Part shown: positions 25,535 through 37,204 of the stretch, piece after piece | How positions within the stretch are numbered: the stretch's first letter is position 1 | How the letters are laid out: the number at the start of each line of letters is the position of its first letter | From: Streptomyces zaomyceticus | GTDB lineage: Bacteria; Actinomycetota; Actinomycetes; Streptomycetales; Streptomycetaceae | Length of the DNA stretch: 64,000 bases | Reading direction: 5' to 3' | Assembly: GCF_014656215.1 (NCBI RefSeq) | Contig: NZ_BNBZ01000026.1 | Coordinates: 34,369-98,368 of the forward strand | The notes under the pieces: generated by a model | Seen by the model: the letters and a program-made list of their open reading frames with translations, nothing else | Told to the model about the DNA's origin: nothing | The model's database searches: none | Made by a program: the position numbers and the translations under genes

Positions 25535-26401
25535 TCAGCCGACGCGGGTGACGGTCCTCGCGGAGAGGTCGACGATCAGGTTCCGGGTGTCGATCCAGGC
25601 CCCGTTGAGGACCTTCGTGACCAGTCGGACGCACCGGTGCTCCCCGCAGCGGGAGAGCTGCGCGGGCACGTTCGCCTCGCGGTAGGTGCGGTAGAGGTCG
25701 CCGTTGAACCACAGCTGGGTGGTGGAGGTGAGCGCCTTGCCGGTGGCGTCCTCGTAGTCCTCCTTGACGCCCTTGCCGAGCGGGCTCGCGAGGATCAGCT
25801 CCAGGGCCTCGCGCAGCTCCTCGGGGTGGGCGGAGGGCTGGACCCCGCGCTGGGAGGCGGACTTCTCGACCTTCCCCGTGTCGAGGTTGACGGTCCGGGT
25901 GATGAGCTCGTCGCGCCCGTAGTCGTAGAGGCGGACCTCGGCGCGGCGCGTCCCGTCGCCGGGCAGCGGGTCGGCGAGGTCGGTGCCCAGGTGCTGGGGT
26001 CCCCGGCCGCCCTCGACGTTCTGCTGGGCGGCGGCGCCGGGCGGGGTCAGCGCCAGGGTCCCGGCCCGGGAGAGCTCGTCGTCGGTGAGCGGGTCGCTGC
26101 CGACGCCCTTCTTCCCCTCGGCCGCGGCGGGCGCCACGGTCGCGGGCGGCGGCGCGGTGCCCACGGCCTGCGTCCCCTCGCCGCCCTCGCCGCCCTGGAG
26201 GCCGGACGAGGAGCCGGCGGCGCCGGACGTGCCGGCGGCGGTTCCGGCCGCCCCCGCCCCGAGGGCGCCGCGGCCGCCGGGCGTGTCGTCCGCCCCCGCG
26301 GAGCCCGGCAGACCGATCGCGACCGCGACGGCGGTTCCCGTCACCGCCATGGCCGCTCCGGCCACCACCTTCCCCAGGTGGCGGCGCGCTATTTCGTACA
26401 C
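25535..26401 (-). CDS. Amine oxidase accessory chain (tyramine oxidase subunit B-like)
   Basis: About 288 residues. A membrane or signal segment (VVAGAAMAVTGTAVAVAIGLPG) is followed by a ~60-residue Gly/Ala-rich linker, then DPLTDDELSRAGTLAL and a beta-rich region (VRLYDYGRDELITRTVNLDTGKVEK) that resemble the N2/N3 domains of copper amine oxidases. It is first in a two-gene operon with the catalytic chain. GTG 26401 has a close GGGGGAA site; GTG 26437 is an alternative. I recall the name tyramine oxidase subunit B being used for such proteins; a direct partnership is inference. Confidence 0.68.
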   Translation of the reverse strand: MYEIARRHLGKVVAGAAMAVTGTAVAVAIGLPGSAGADDTPGGRGALGAGAAGTAAGTSGAAGSSSGLQGGEGGEGTQAVGTAPPPATVAPAAAEGKKGVGSDPLTDDELSRAGTLALTPPGAAAQQNVEGGRGPQHLGTDLADPLPGDGTRRAEVRLYDYGRDELITRTVNLDTGKVEKSASQRGVQPSAHPEELREALELILASPLGKGVKEDYEDATGKALTSTTQLWFNGDLYRTYREANVPAQLSRCGEHRCVRLVTKVLNGAWIDTRNLIVDLSARTVTRVG

Positions 26402-26539
26402 ACTTCCCCCTCTTTCCCCCTCTTGGTATGCGGTCACCCGGTAGGACGGGGCGAAGTCCTAGGAGGTTGCGCCTCTTTCGGGCAGGATTCGGCCGAAGAA
26501 CAGCTATAAAACCCGGACAGAAGAGGAAGAGTCGTATCC

Positions 26540-28660
<2,121 letters not shown>

Positions 28661-29990
28661 CGGCGGGATCCCCCGGAGCCGCCTCCTTCGCAGCGGCTTC
28701 CTCCGTGGCGGGCGGTGCGGGCGCCACCCGTACCGTCCAGGACAGCAGGGCGCAGGCCGCGGCCGCCCCCACCGCCACCGCGAAGGCGGCGGGGGCTCCG
28801 TGGCCCTCGGCGAGCCGGCCGGAGACGGCCAGGGCGAGGGCCTGGCCTCCGACGATCCCGCTGGTCAGGAAGGCCATCGACTCGGCGAGCCGGGTGGCGG
28901 GCACGGACCTCTCGGTGAGCCCGAAGACGGTGATGAGGTGCGGGGCGTACGCGGCTCCCAGGACGACCACGACCGCGTAGAGCGCGACGAGCGAGTCGGC
29001 GAACAGCAGCGGGACCGAGAGGACGACGAGCGCGACGGTCGCGGTGCGCCAGCGGGTCATGAGCCCGATCCGGGCGGGCACGGCCGCCATGGAGAGTCCG
29101 ACGGCGGCGCTCATCACCCCCATCGCCGCATAGACGAGCCCGGCCTGGGCGGGCGCGCCGAGCTTCTCGGTGAGGGCGGTGATCCCGGCCTGCGAGGCGC
29201 CGAACATGGCGCCCTGGAGGACCATCGTGCCGCGCAGGGCGTACGCCGATCCCGGCAGTCGCGTCCGTTCGGCGGCACCCGATCGGGTGGAACCGGACGG
29301 CTCCGGGGCGGTGGCCCGGCCGGTCGGATGGAGCGCGAAGGCGGTGCCGCAGACGACGAGCAGCAGGGCCGCCAGGAGGAGCGCGGCCGCCGGGTGGGCG
29401 AGGGCGGCGGCCAGGCCGACCAACGCGGGACCGAGCACGAAGGACACCTCGTCGAGGGTTCCCTCGAAGGAGAGCACCGTGCCGACGGTCCGGTCGTCCG
29501 CGCCGCCGCGGCGGGCGAGGGCCACCGAGCGGGTCCTGGCGAGCGGTCCGATCTGGGGGACGGTGGCCCCGGCGAGCGCTCCGAGGACCATCAGCCAGGC
29601 GACGGGCACCCCGGCGAGCGCGGCGAGCACCAGGGCGGCGACGGCGACCGCGTTGGCGAGGGAGGCCGCGAGGACGACTCCGCGCTGGCCGTGCCGGTCC
29701 GCGAGCCGGCCGATGACGGGCCCGGCGACGGTCTGGCCCGCCGCGAGCGCACCGCCCGTGAGCCCGGCCGTGGCGAGGGAACCGCTGGTCTCGGCGACCA
29801 GGAGCAGACTGCCGAGCTGGCACATGGCGGTGGGCAGCCGGCCGAGGAAGGAGACGACCGGCAGGACGGGGCCGAGCAGGGACCATGTGTCGCGATACAT
29901 GCGGAGCATCGGGCGAACGTAACGCGATGCACACGAACGGGTGCATGAGGCGATGACACAGAAGCCCTCGCGCGGGGTACGTACGTTCGC

Positions 29991-32339
29991 ATGACCTCCC
30001 TCCCGTCCGGTCCCGCAGCCGTCCTTCCCACCGCCACCTATCGGCTCCAGCTCCAGCCGGAGTTCCCCTTCGCGGCGGCCGAGCGGGCCGTGCCGCACCT
30101 CGCGGGGCTCGGGGTCTCGCACCTCCATCTCTCCCCGGTCCTGGAGGCGGTCCCCGGCTCGACCCATGGATACGACGTCACCGACCACGGCTCCGTACGG
30201 GCCGAACTCGGCGGCGAGGAAGGGCTGCGGGCCCTCGCCGCGACCGCGCGGGCCCATGGGCTCGGCCTCGTCGTCGACCTCGTGCCGAACCACATGGCGG
30301 CCTCGCCGCGGCACAACCACGCGCTGCGCGCCGTGCTCCGTGACGGCCCCGGGTCGCCGTACGCCCGCTGGTTCGACGTCGACCGGTCCGCCGGGGACGG
30401 CCGGCTGCTCCTTCCGGTGCTGCCGGCGCGGCTCCCGGAGGTACGGGACCGGCTGCGGGTCTCCGGCGGGGCGCTGCACCTGGACGGTCAGGAGTTCCCG
30501 CTGCGGCCCGGCACGGAGGGGCTGCCGCTCGACGAGCTGCTGGACGCCCAGTGGTACCGGCTCGGCTGGTGGAGGCTGGCCCGCACCGAGCTCAACTACC
30601 GTCGCTTCTTCACCATTTCGGAGCTCATCGGGGTACGGGTGGAGGATCCCGAGGTGTTCACGGCGACCCATGCGAAGGTCGTCGAGCTGGTCCGGGACGG
30701 GGTGATCGAGGGGCTGCGGATCGACCACCCGGACGGGCTCGCCGATCCGCAGGGCTACCTGGAGGACCTGGCGGCGGCGACCGGCGGGCGCTGCTGGACG
30801 GTCGTCGAGAAGATCCTCACCGGGCCGGAGGTCCTGCCCGCCGCCTGGCCGGTCGCGGGGACCACCGGGTACGACGCCCTCCGCCACGTCGACGGAGTCT
30901 TCACCGACCCGGTGGGTGCCGACGAACTGACCGATCTGTACCGGGAGTTCGTCGGCAAGGCCGGGGACAGGGGCGGCCGCTGGGAGGCGACGGCGCGGCG
31001 CGCCGCGTACGAGGTCGCCGGCCACGACCTGGCCGCCGAGACGGCCGTACTGACCCGGATCGCGGAGCGGATCTGCGCCGCCGACCCCGCCCTGCGGGAC
31101 CACGCGCCCTGGGCGCTGCGCACCGCGGTCCGCGAGCTTCTCGTCCGGGTGCCGGTCTACCGCCCCTACCGGACCGGCGGCGAGGAGGTGCTGACCCCGG
31201 AGGCGGCGCGCGGCGCGAAGGCCGCCTTCGCGGTGCCGGAGGAGGCCGCGGCGGTCGACGTCGTACGGGATCTCGCACTCGGGACGCTCGGCGACGGGCC
31301 CGAGCACCGGGCGTTCCGGGCGCGGTTCGCGCAGACCTCGTCGGCACTGCGGGCCAAGTCCGTGGAGGACACGGCCTTCTACCGGTACACGCCGCTGCTG
31401 TCGGCGAACGAGGTCGGCGGGGACGCGGGACGGCCGGCGGTGTCGGTGGAGGAGTTCCACGCGTACTGCCGGCGGGTCGCCCGGGACTGGCCGGGCACCG
31501 GCACCGTCCTGTCCACGCACGACACCAAGCGCAGTGCGGACGTCCGGGCCGCGATCGCGGTCCTCTCCCAGTGTCCGCAGGTGTGGGCGGAGCTCCTCGC
31601 CGAGGTCGCGGGGGTGCCGGCACCCGACGCGCACGTCTCCTGGACGGCCTGGCAGACCGCGTTCGGCTTCGGCACCCCGGACCCCGACCGGCTCGGTCCG
31701 GCGATCCTCAAGTCCGTACGGGAGGCGGGCCTGCGGACCAGCTGGACGGAGCCCGACCCGGACTACGAGCGGGCGGTGGCGGAGTTCGCGGCGGCCGGGC
31801 CCGGCCGCATCCCGCTCCGCGCCGCCTCGGAGGCGGCCTTCGCCCTGGAACCGCACATCCGGGCGCACGCGCTGGGCGCGCTCCTGACGCAGCTGACGAT
31901 GCCGGGGGTGCCGGAGCTGTACCAGAACACGGAGCGGGAGTACCGGGCCCTGGTCGACCCGGACAACCGGGCGCTGTTCACGGTCGGCGAGGACGACGAC
32001 CGTACGGCCCTGGTGCGGGCGGCGCTGCGGCTGCGGCGCGAGCGCCCCTCGGCCTTCGGCGCCCGGGGTGCGTACACCCCCCTGACCGCCGAGGGCCCGA
32101 CGGCCGCCCACTGCCTGGCCTTCAGCCGCTCCGACGAGGTGATCACCGCTGTCACCCGGCTGCCCCTGCGGCTCTGGGAGTCGGGCGGCTGGCAGGACAC
32201 GGAACTGGTTCTGCCGGAGGGCAGGTGGGCCGATGTCCTGGACGGTGTACGGGAGTTCATCGGCGGCCCGGCGACGGAACTGAAGGTGGCCGAGCTGTTC
32301 GCGGAGCGGCCGGTGGCGCTGCTCGCGCGAATGGAGTGA
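29991..32339 (+). CDS. treY: Malto-oligosyltrehalose synthase
   Basis: Converts the reducing-end alpha-1,4 bond of maltooligosaccharides to alpha,alpha-1,1. It has 782 residues, GH13. Family marks are PTATYRLQLQPEFPF, LVVDLVPNHMA, GLRIDHPDGLADPQGYL (nucleophile Asp), TVVEKIL (acid/base Glu) and STHDTKRSADVRA. Its product is cleaved by TreZ, encoded 5 kb downstream. It is divergent from the MFS gene and terminated by the hairpin at 32386-32415. Confidence 0.95.
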   Translation: MTSLPSGPAAVLPTATYRLQLQPEFPFAAAERAVPHLAGLGVSHLHLSPVLEAVPGSTHGYDVTDHGSVRAELGGEEGLRALAATARAHGLGLVVDLVPNHMAASPRHNHALRAVLRDGPGSPYARWFDVDRSAGDGRLLLPVLPARLPEVRDRLRVSGGALHLDGQEFPLRPGTEGLPLDELLDAQWYRLGWWRLARTELNYRRFFTISELIGVRVEDPEVFTATHAKVVELVRDGVIEGLRIDHPDGLADPQGYLEDLAAATGGRCWTVVEKILTGPEVLPAAWPVAGTTGYDALRHVDGVFTDPVGADELTDLYREFVGKAGDRGGRWEATARRAAYEVAGHDLAAETAVLTRIAERICAADPALRDHAPWALRTAVRELLVRVPVYRPYRTGGEEVLTPEAARGAKAAFAVPEEAAAVDVVRDLALGTLGDGPEHRAFRARFAQTSSALRAKSVEDTAFYRYTPLLSANEVGGDAGRPAVSVEEFHAYCRRVARDWPGTGTVLSTHDTKRSADVRAAIAVLSQCPQVWAELLAEVAGVPAPDAHVSWTAWQTAFGFGTPDPDRLGPAILKSVREAGLRTSWTEPDPDYERAVAEFAAAGPGRIPLRAASEAAFALEPHIRAHALGALLTQLTMPGVPELYQNTEREYRALVDPDNRALFTVGEDDDRTALVRAALRLRRERPSAFGARGAYTPLTAEGPTAAHCLAFSRSDEVITAVTRLPLRLWESGGWQDTELVLPEGRWADVLDGVREFIGGPATELKVAELFAERPVALLARME

Positions 32340-32385
32340 GGCGCCACGACTCCTCGGGGAGCACGAGGAGCGGAAACGGCACGAA

Positions 32386-32415
32386 GAACGGGACGCCCCG
32401 TGGGGCGTCCCGTTC
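32386..32415. terminator. Strong bidirectional terminator after treY
   Basis: GAACGGGACGCCCC (32386-32399) pairs perfectly with GGGGCGTCCCGTTC (32402-32415). Flanking GGAGCGGAA and TTCCGCTCC extend the stem after an internal loop. It separates treY from the convergent small secreted protein. Confidence 0.85.
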
Positions 32416-32474
32416 CGCTCCGGCCGGGCCACCGGCCCACCGGGCTGTCGGCCGCCCCTTCGGCCGGCCGGCCG

Positions 32475-32966
32475 TCAGGAGCGGGAGGCTCGCGAGACCT
32501 CGCACTTGGTGTACTCGGAGCCGTCGCCGGACCCCGGGTAGGAGGTGGTGAGTTCGGCGCTCGCCGAGGCGCCCGCCGCGACCGCGATGGCGGTCTTGGT
32601 GGCGGTGGCCGGGATCGCGGTGCCGCTCGCGTCGCCCTTGAACTTCATGGTGACGCTGTAGTCGTAGTCGAGCGCGCCGTCGTTCTTGACGGTGATCCGG
32701 GCGACGAGGTTCTTGGTCGCCGGGTCGTACTTGCACTCGTCGATGGTCACGTCGCGGATCGCCTTGTCGGCGCTGCTGGAGCCGCCGGGCAGGGAGCCGC
32801 CGGAGGTGCCACCGGAGGTGCTGTCGTTGTCGCTGTTGTGGTTGCTGCTCGAACTGCCGGAGCTGCTGCTTCCGCCACAGCTGCCGCCGTGCGAGCCGCG
32901 GGCACCGGTGAGGGCGACGACCGCGATGCCGAAGACAGCGATCGCACGAACATGACGCATCTTCAC
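32475..32966 (-). CDS. Small secreted protein with Ser-rich linker, function unknown
   Basis: 163 residues. A hydrophobic signal region (AIAVFGIAVVALTGA) is followed by a ~45-residue Ser/Gly/Asn linker and a C-terminal beta-type domain of about 85 residues (VTIDECKYDPATKNLVARITVKN), with Cys pairs that could form disulfides. The domain resembles immunoglobulin-like FxLYD modules of actinomycete surface proteins. GTG 32966 follows GGGGA; ATG 32960 is possible. There is no lipobox at a normal position. Unknown function. Confidence 0.72.
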   Translation of the reverse strand: MKMRHVRAIAVFGIAVVALTGARGSHGGSCGGSSSSGSSSSNHNSDNDSTSGGTSGGSLPGGSSSADKAIRDVTIDECKYDPATKNLVARITVKNDGALDYDYSVTMKFKGDASGTAIPATATKTAIAVAAGASASAELTTSYPGSGDGSEYTKCEVSRASRS

Positions 32967-33084
32967 GTTTGAATCCCCGTTGAAAGTGGTACTGATGATG
33001 GCGCTTCTTGACGAGCGCACGTCACCCTAGCAGCGGGCGGGCCGTGTCCCCGCCCGTTCGGGGATCGCCCACCGGGCCGGAAGA

Positions 33085-34251
33085 TCAGCCCCCTGGCCGG
33101 ACGATCAGACTTCGCGGCGACCGCGTGATGAGGCCCGCCCACACCGGGCGGAAGCCGTCGGCCAGACGGAGCCGGGGCATGGCCGTGAACAAGGCCCTCA
33201 GGGCGTACTCGGCCTCCAGACCGGCCAGCACCACCGCCGGACAGAAGCCGCCGCCGTAGGTGAGCTGGCCCGGGTCGTCCCGGAGCGGGTCGAAGCGGTC
33301 GGGCTCGCGGAACCGCTCCGGATCCCGGCCCGCCGAGCCGACGAGCAGGGCGACGGACGCGCCCGCCGGGACGACTCCGCCCCCGACCGGCACCTCGGCG
33401 CTGGTACGGCGCACGGCGATCTGCACCGGCGGGTCCCGGCGCAGCGATTCGGCCCAGGCGCGGGCGACGAGTCCGGCGGGTGCGTCACGGAGGGCGGCGA
33501 CCTGGTCCGGGTCCGAGAGGACGTTGCCGAGGAAGGAGGCCAGGGCCTTCTCCCGTACGGCGATCTGACCACCGCACTCCCCCGCCAGCACCCCGGCGGC
33601 CCGGCCGCGCACGAGCCGCATCATGTCGCGGTAGGGCACCCCGACGGCGGCGGCGACCGTCCCGGCCGGCAGCCAGTGGCAGAAGTCGGCGACCAGGTCT
33701 GCCTGCGGGCGTTCGGCGATCCGGCGGGCGAGGACGTACGCGGTGCGTTCGGTGACCGACCGGAGGGCCGCCACGTCGACGTCGACATGGGCCCGGACGC
33801 ACGGCGGGTCGCCGGGCCGGTGCCCATGGGTGAAGCGGCTGTCGGTGAGCGCGGTCGCCACGTCCGCGTACCGGCTGAGCACCCAGGCTCGCAGCAGCGG
33901 GTCATAGGTGAGCGGGAACTTCTCGCGCAGGGTCCGGTGGATCCCGTGCGGGTCGCGGGAGGCGCCGGGGTCGAGGGGGCTCGGCGCGACGGTCCTGGTC
34001 CCGGACGCGACGGGGCCGGCCGGCACCCCGGCTCCGGCAGGGGACCCTGAGGCGGCCGGGCCGGATGCGGCCCGCCCCCGGCCCGGCACGGGCGACGCGA
34101 GCCCGGCCCGCAGCAGGACACCGGCCTCTCCGTCGGCCATCGGCGTCGTCGGCGCCATCGACGGAAGCCTCGTCCAGGGGTCCCCGGCAGGAACCTCCGG
34201 TCGGGTGTCGCCTATGCCTCGGCCCGGCTCGCGGTTCGGCTCGTCGCTCAT
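33085..34251 (-). CDS. Atypical cytochrome P450-family protein
   Basis: 388 residues. A ~95-residue Pro/Gly/Ala-rich N-terminus precedes a P450-like core: ESLR (268-271, the ExxR motif), GRDPERFREPDRFDPLR (308-324) and a Cys at 337. Two core features are abnormal. The heme loop reads YGGGFCPAVVLAG, two residues shorter than F-G-x-G-x-H-x-C-x-G and lacking its His and Gly. No I-helix A-G-x-[DE]-T motif is found in the segment before DPDQVAALRDAP. It may be catalytically altered or have lost monooxygenase activity. No redox partner gene is adjacent. Confidence 0.78.
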   Translation of the reverse strand: MSDEPNREPGRGIGDTRPEVPAGDPWTRLPSMAPTTPMADGEAGVLLRAGLASPVPGRGRAASGPAASGSPAGAGVPAGPVASGTRTVAPSPLDPGASRDPHGIHRTLREKFPLTYDPLLRAWVLSRYADVATALTDSRFTHGHRPGDPPCVRAHVDVDVAALRSVTERTAYVLARRIAERPQADLVADFCHWLPAGTVAAAVGVPYRDMMRLVRGRAAGVLAGECGGQIAVREKALASFLGNVLSDPDQVAALRDAPAGLVARAWAESLRRDPPVQIAVRRTSAEVPVGGGVVPAGASVALLVGSAGRDPERFREPDRFDPLRDDPGQLTYGGGFCPAVVLAGLEAEYALRALFTAMPRLRLADGFRPVWAGLITRSPRSLIVRPGG

Positions 34252-34439
34252 CGCGCCCCCTGTCGATCGGCGGTGGGTGCCGCGGCCGGCGATCGTGGCG
34301 CGCGTCCCCACAGCCCATCACCGCCCGACCCCGACCGCCCGCCGCATACCGCCGAACGGGTGAAGCGGTTCAGGGGTGAACGGCCGCGGCGGTCGGGAGG
34401 GGGCACGGCTCCACGGGTCCGGGAGCGATTCCCCCGGGC

Positions 34440-35372
34440 TCAGACCACGGGCCATTCTCGGTCGGCGGTCACCTCGCGGCTGATGCGAGCCCACTCGGCT
34501 TCCCCACCGGGCAGCGGCCAGGCCCAGGTGAGTTGCTCCTTGGTGGTGAGGTCCTGGAGGAGGCGGGCCAGCTGTGGGCCCGCGGTGGCGGCGCCGTCGG
34601 GGACGGTGGGACCGTGGACGGCTCGGAGTTCGGCGAAGCGCGCCAGTTCGTCCTCGTAGAAGCCCACGGCCTCACGGGTACGTGCGGCCAGGTCGTCGCG
34701 CGACACCGTGCGCTGCAGCTGCAGGAGTGGAGGGTCGACGGATTCGGCGATCGCCGCGGCGAGCCGCGCGTGGCCGTCCAGGATCAGATGGCAGTCCAGA
34801 CCGCTGACCCACCACAGCAGGACGGGCGGGAGCGTCCCTTCACGGGCCTGCTTGCGGTACGCCTTGACCCTGCTGTCCTCGGCATCGGGCATCGGCCGCA
34901 GCGGAAGGACCTCCCACGAGTGGGAATGGAGGAACCAGTCGATGGAGCCGTCCGGATGGCCGTCGACGAGCAGCGAGCTCCAGTACTCGGCGTGCGAGGT
35001 GTCGGCGTGGCTCCAGCGCCGGAGCGGACTGTCGCACGAGAGCAGCCAGCGGCCCTCGTGCAGCGGGCTGTCCGGCGAGTCGACGAGGTGCCGTGCAAAG
35101 CGGTGGGCCCACCGCTCCGGACCGCCCGCCAGCGCGCGCCCCGTATCGGCGCGGAGCGGCGGGACGGGGGAGCGGTACGCGTCGGTGCGCCAGAAGTCCA
35201 CGCCCTCGAGGTGTTCGTCGACGACGGCGAGCAGCACGGGCCGCGACTGCTGGGAGACCAAAAGCTTCTGCCCGGCGCTGAACACGCGCAGCCCGGGCTG
35301 ACGGCCGTCCCGGGCGTCGAGTGACAGGCCCATCCATGTGCCGTCGTTCCGCGTGACGTCGTTCCGCTGCAT
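34440..35372 (-). CDS. Conserved hypothetical protein with ParB-like motif
   Basis: 310 residues; I do not recognise a named family. The segment LILDGHARLAAAIAES resembles the D-G-x-x-R-x-x-A-A motif of ParB/Srx-fold proteins, and the N-terminal part has regularly alternating strands (LLAVVDEHLEGVDFWRTDAYRS). ATG 35372 (MQRNDVTRNDG) is the most sensible start; the binding site is weak. It lies 44 bp downstream of the FHA gene and may be co-transcribed with it. Confidence 0.62.
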   Translation of the reverse strand: MQRNDVTRNDGTWMGLSLDARDGRQPGLRVFSAGQKLLVSQQSRPVLLAVVDEHLEGVDFWRTDAYRSPVPPLRADTGRALAGGPERWAHRFARHLVDSPDSPLHEGRWLLSCDSPLRRWSHADTSHAEYWSSLLVDGHPDGSIDWFLHSHSWEVLPLRPMPDAEDSRVKAYRKQAREGTLPPVLLWWVSGLDCHLILDGHARLAAAIAESVDPPLLQLQRTVSRDDLAARTREAVGFYEDELARFAELRAVHGPTVPDGAATAGPQLARLLQDLTTKEQLTWAWPLPGGEAEWARISREVTADREWPVV

Positions 35373-35416
35373 CCCGAGAGCGTAGACGTTCGGGCGCTCG
35401 GGCCTTCCTGGCGTGC

Positions 35417-35965
35417 CTACCCGTGCGAGAGCCGGAACGTCATCTGACCGAAGCCGACGACGTCCCCCTCGCGCACGACCACCGCGCCCGTGACCCGGCG
35501 GCCGTTGACCGTCGTGCCGTTCGTCGAGCCGAGGTCGCGGAGGATCCACATCCCGCTCTGCATCGACAGTTCGGCGTGCAGCCGGGAGGTCGTCTCGTGG
35601 CTGAGGCGGAGGCCGTTGACCGGGTCGCGGCCGATGCGCAGGGGGTGCGGGCCCGGCAGGGGCAGCAGGAGTTTCGGCAGGCGCTCCGCGGACCAGGCGC
35701 GTCCCAGCCTGGCCGTGAACGCGGACATCCGCTCGACCGCGCCCACCACCCGGCGGGTCCAGGTGCCCTCGGTCCTCAGGTCGGCGGTGAGCAGGGCGAG
35801 TTCGTCGGAGCGCCTGGCCTGGAGCGCGCGCTCCATCCGGTAGATGAACGTGTCGTGCGAGAGGCGGCCCTGGGCGGCGCCCTCACGGAGCAGCACCAGC
35901 GCGCGGTCCCGCTCGGCGTCGGTCAGCCGAGGGGTGTTCGCCGGAAGCTCGAAAGGGGTCGTCAC
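35417..35965 (-). CDS. DUF1707-FHA protein
   Basis: 182 residues. The N-terminal DUF1707 segment (about 13-65: LTDAERDRALVLLREGAAQG, then RRSDELALLTADL) is followed by a basic linker and an FHA domain (about 108-180) with LRIGRDPVNGLRLSHETTSRLHAEL and DLGSTNGTTVNG, which contain the phosphothreonine-binding Arg, Ser, and Asn residues. It probably reads Ser/Thr kinase signalling; no kinase gene is next to it. Confidence 0.9.
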   Translation of the reverse strand: MTTPFELPANTPRLTDAERDRALVLLREGAAQGRLSHDTFIYRMERALQARRSDELALLTADLRTEGTWTRRVVGAVERMSAFTARLGRAWSAERLPKLLLPLPGPHPLRIGRDPVNGLRLSHETTSRLHAELSMQSGMWILRDLGSTNGTTVNGRRVTGAVVVREGDVVGFGQMTFRLSHG

Positions 35966-36100
35966 ATCTGTGATTGTCGGTCCGTCGGGCCCGCAGTGTC
36001 CAGAAGGGCCCTCGGCCCGGGAAACCCCGTACCCCCTCGTCCATGATCGCTGCTACGGTCTGCCGTCTCCACAGCACGGATCCCCAGGGGGAAACACGAC

Positions 36101-37135
36101 GTGACCGCGTCTTCTTCGAGCACGCCCGGCACCACCACCAGCACGCCCAGCACCACCGGCACCACAGAGGCGCACGACCTCGTCATACGTCCGCTCGCCG
36201 GACCCGAGGAACTCGACCTGTTCCTCCGTCTCACCTACTCGCTCGACCACGAGCTCGCCGACGACCTCGCCACCGGCCGCCGTCTGCCGGAGTGGATGTG
36301 GGTCGCCGTCGACGGCGACCGGCTTCTCGGCCGGATCGCCTGGTGGACCAACACGGCCGGCCGCGCCCCGCAGGCCCTCGACTTCTTCGACCTCGCCCCG
36401 GAGCTGTCGGAGGAGGAGCGCGCCACGATCGGTCTGCGGCTCCTGGAGACCGCCACGGCCGCCGTGATCCCGGCGGGCACGCAGCGCCCCGAGTTCGGCC
36501 GCTTCATGCCGGCCGACTGGCGCGAGGTGCCGGAGACCCGGTCCCTCCTGGAGTCCGTCTTCGGCGCCCTGGTGGCCACGGGGGCCCGTCCGCTCGTCGA
36601 ACGGCTGCGCCTGGAATGGCGGTCCGGCACCCCCGTACCGGAGCCGAAGGGCCGTCTGGAGTTCCGTCCGGTGCGGGACCGGGAGGACCTGGTCTCCCTG
36701 ATGACGCTCGTCATGGAGGGCACCCTCGACGCCCACGGGCAGGCCGACCTGGCCTCCGGCCTTTCGGTGCGGGAGGCCGCGGAGCTGCACTACGACGAGG
36801 AGTTCACGCACTACTCCTCGCCTCAGGAGTGGTGGCAGGTGGCCCAGCTGCCGGAGAGCGGCGAGCCGGTCGGCTTCGTCGTCCCCGCGCGCAACAACTA
36901 CCACCACACGATCGCGTACATCGGCGTGCTGCCCGCCCACCGCGGCCACGGCTACATCGACGACATCCTGGTCGAGGGGACGCGGATCCTGGCCGCCCAC
37001 GACGTGCCCCGCATCCGGGCCGCGACGGACCTGGGGAACGTGCCGATGGCGGCCTCGTTCGCCCGTACGGGCTACATCACCTTCGAGCGCGCGATCAACT
37101 ACCTGTGGGACGCGCCGGGCGTGGCGGTGTCCTGA
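36101..37135 (+). CDS. Two-domain GNAT N-acetyltransferase
   Basis: 344 residues. A Ser/Thr-rich N-terminal tail of ~25 residues precedes two GNAT-like halves; the C-terminal half holds the acetyl-CoA site (IGVLPAHRGHGYIDDILVEG) and the typical ATDLGNVPMAASFARTGYITF end. The GTG start at 36101 follows AGGGGGAA. It resembles mycothiol-synthase-type tandem GNATs in architecture, but the substrate is unknown. Confidence 0.83.
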   Translation: MTASSSSTPGTTTSTPSTTGTTEAHDLVIRPLAGPEELDLFLRLTYSLDHELADDLATGRRLPEWMWVAVDGDRLLGRIAWWTNTAGRAPQALDFFDLAPELSEEERATIGLRLLETATAAVIPAGTQRPEFGRFMPADWREVPETRSLLESVFGALVATGARPLVERLRLEWRSGTPVPEPKGRLEFRPVRDREDLVSLMTLVMEGTLDAHGQADLASGLSVREAAELHYDEEFTHYSSPQEWWQVAQLPESGEPVGFVVPARNNYHHTIAYIGVLPAHRGHGYIDDILVEGTRILAAHDVPRIRAATDLGNVPMAASFARTGYITFERAINYLWDAPGVAVS

Positions 37136-37204
37136 CTGCCAGGATGGGCACGGTAGTCATGCGTTGATTCGCTGACTGACTGGACCGTCGACGAGGGGAT
37201 TTCC

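Noticed and set aside
23936..26509. A plus-strand open frame of 857 codons
   Set aside because: It is the antisense shadow of the amine oxidase operon, with low-complexity Gly/Ala/Val content and no motif.
32475..32966. Lipoprotein
   Set aside because: The first Cys is far from the hydrophobic segment and lacks a lipobox, so it was called a secreted or membrane-anchored protein instead.
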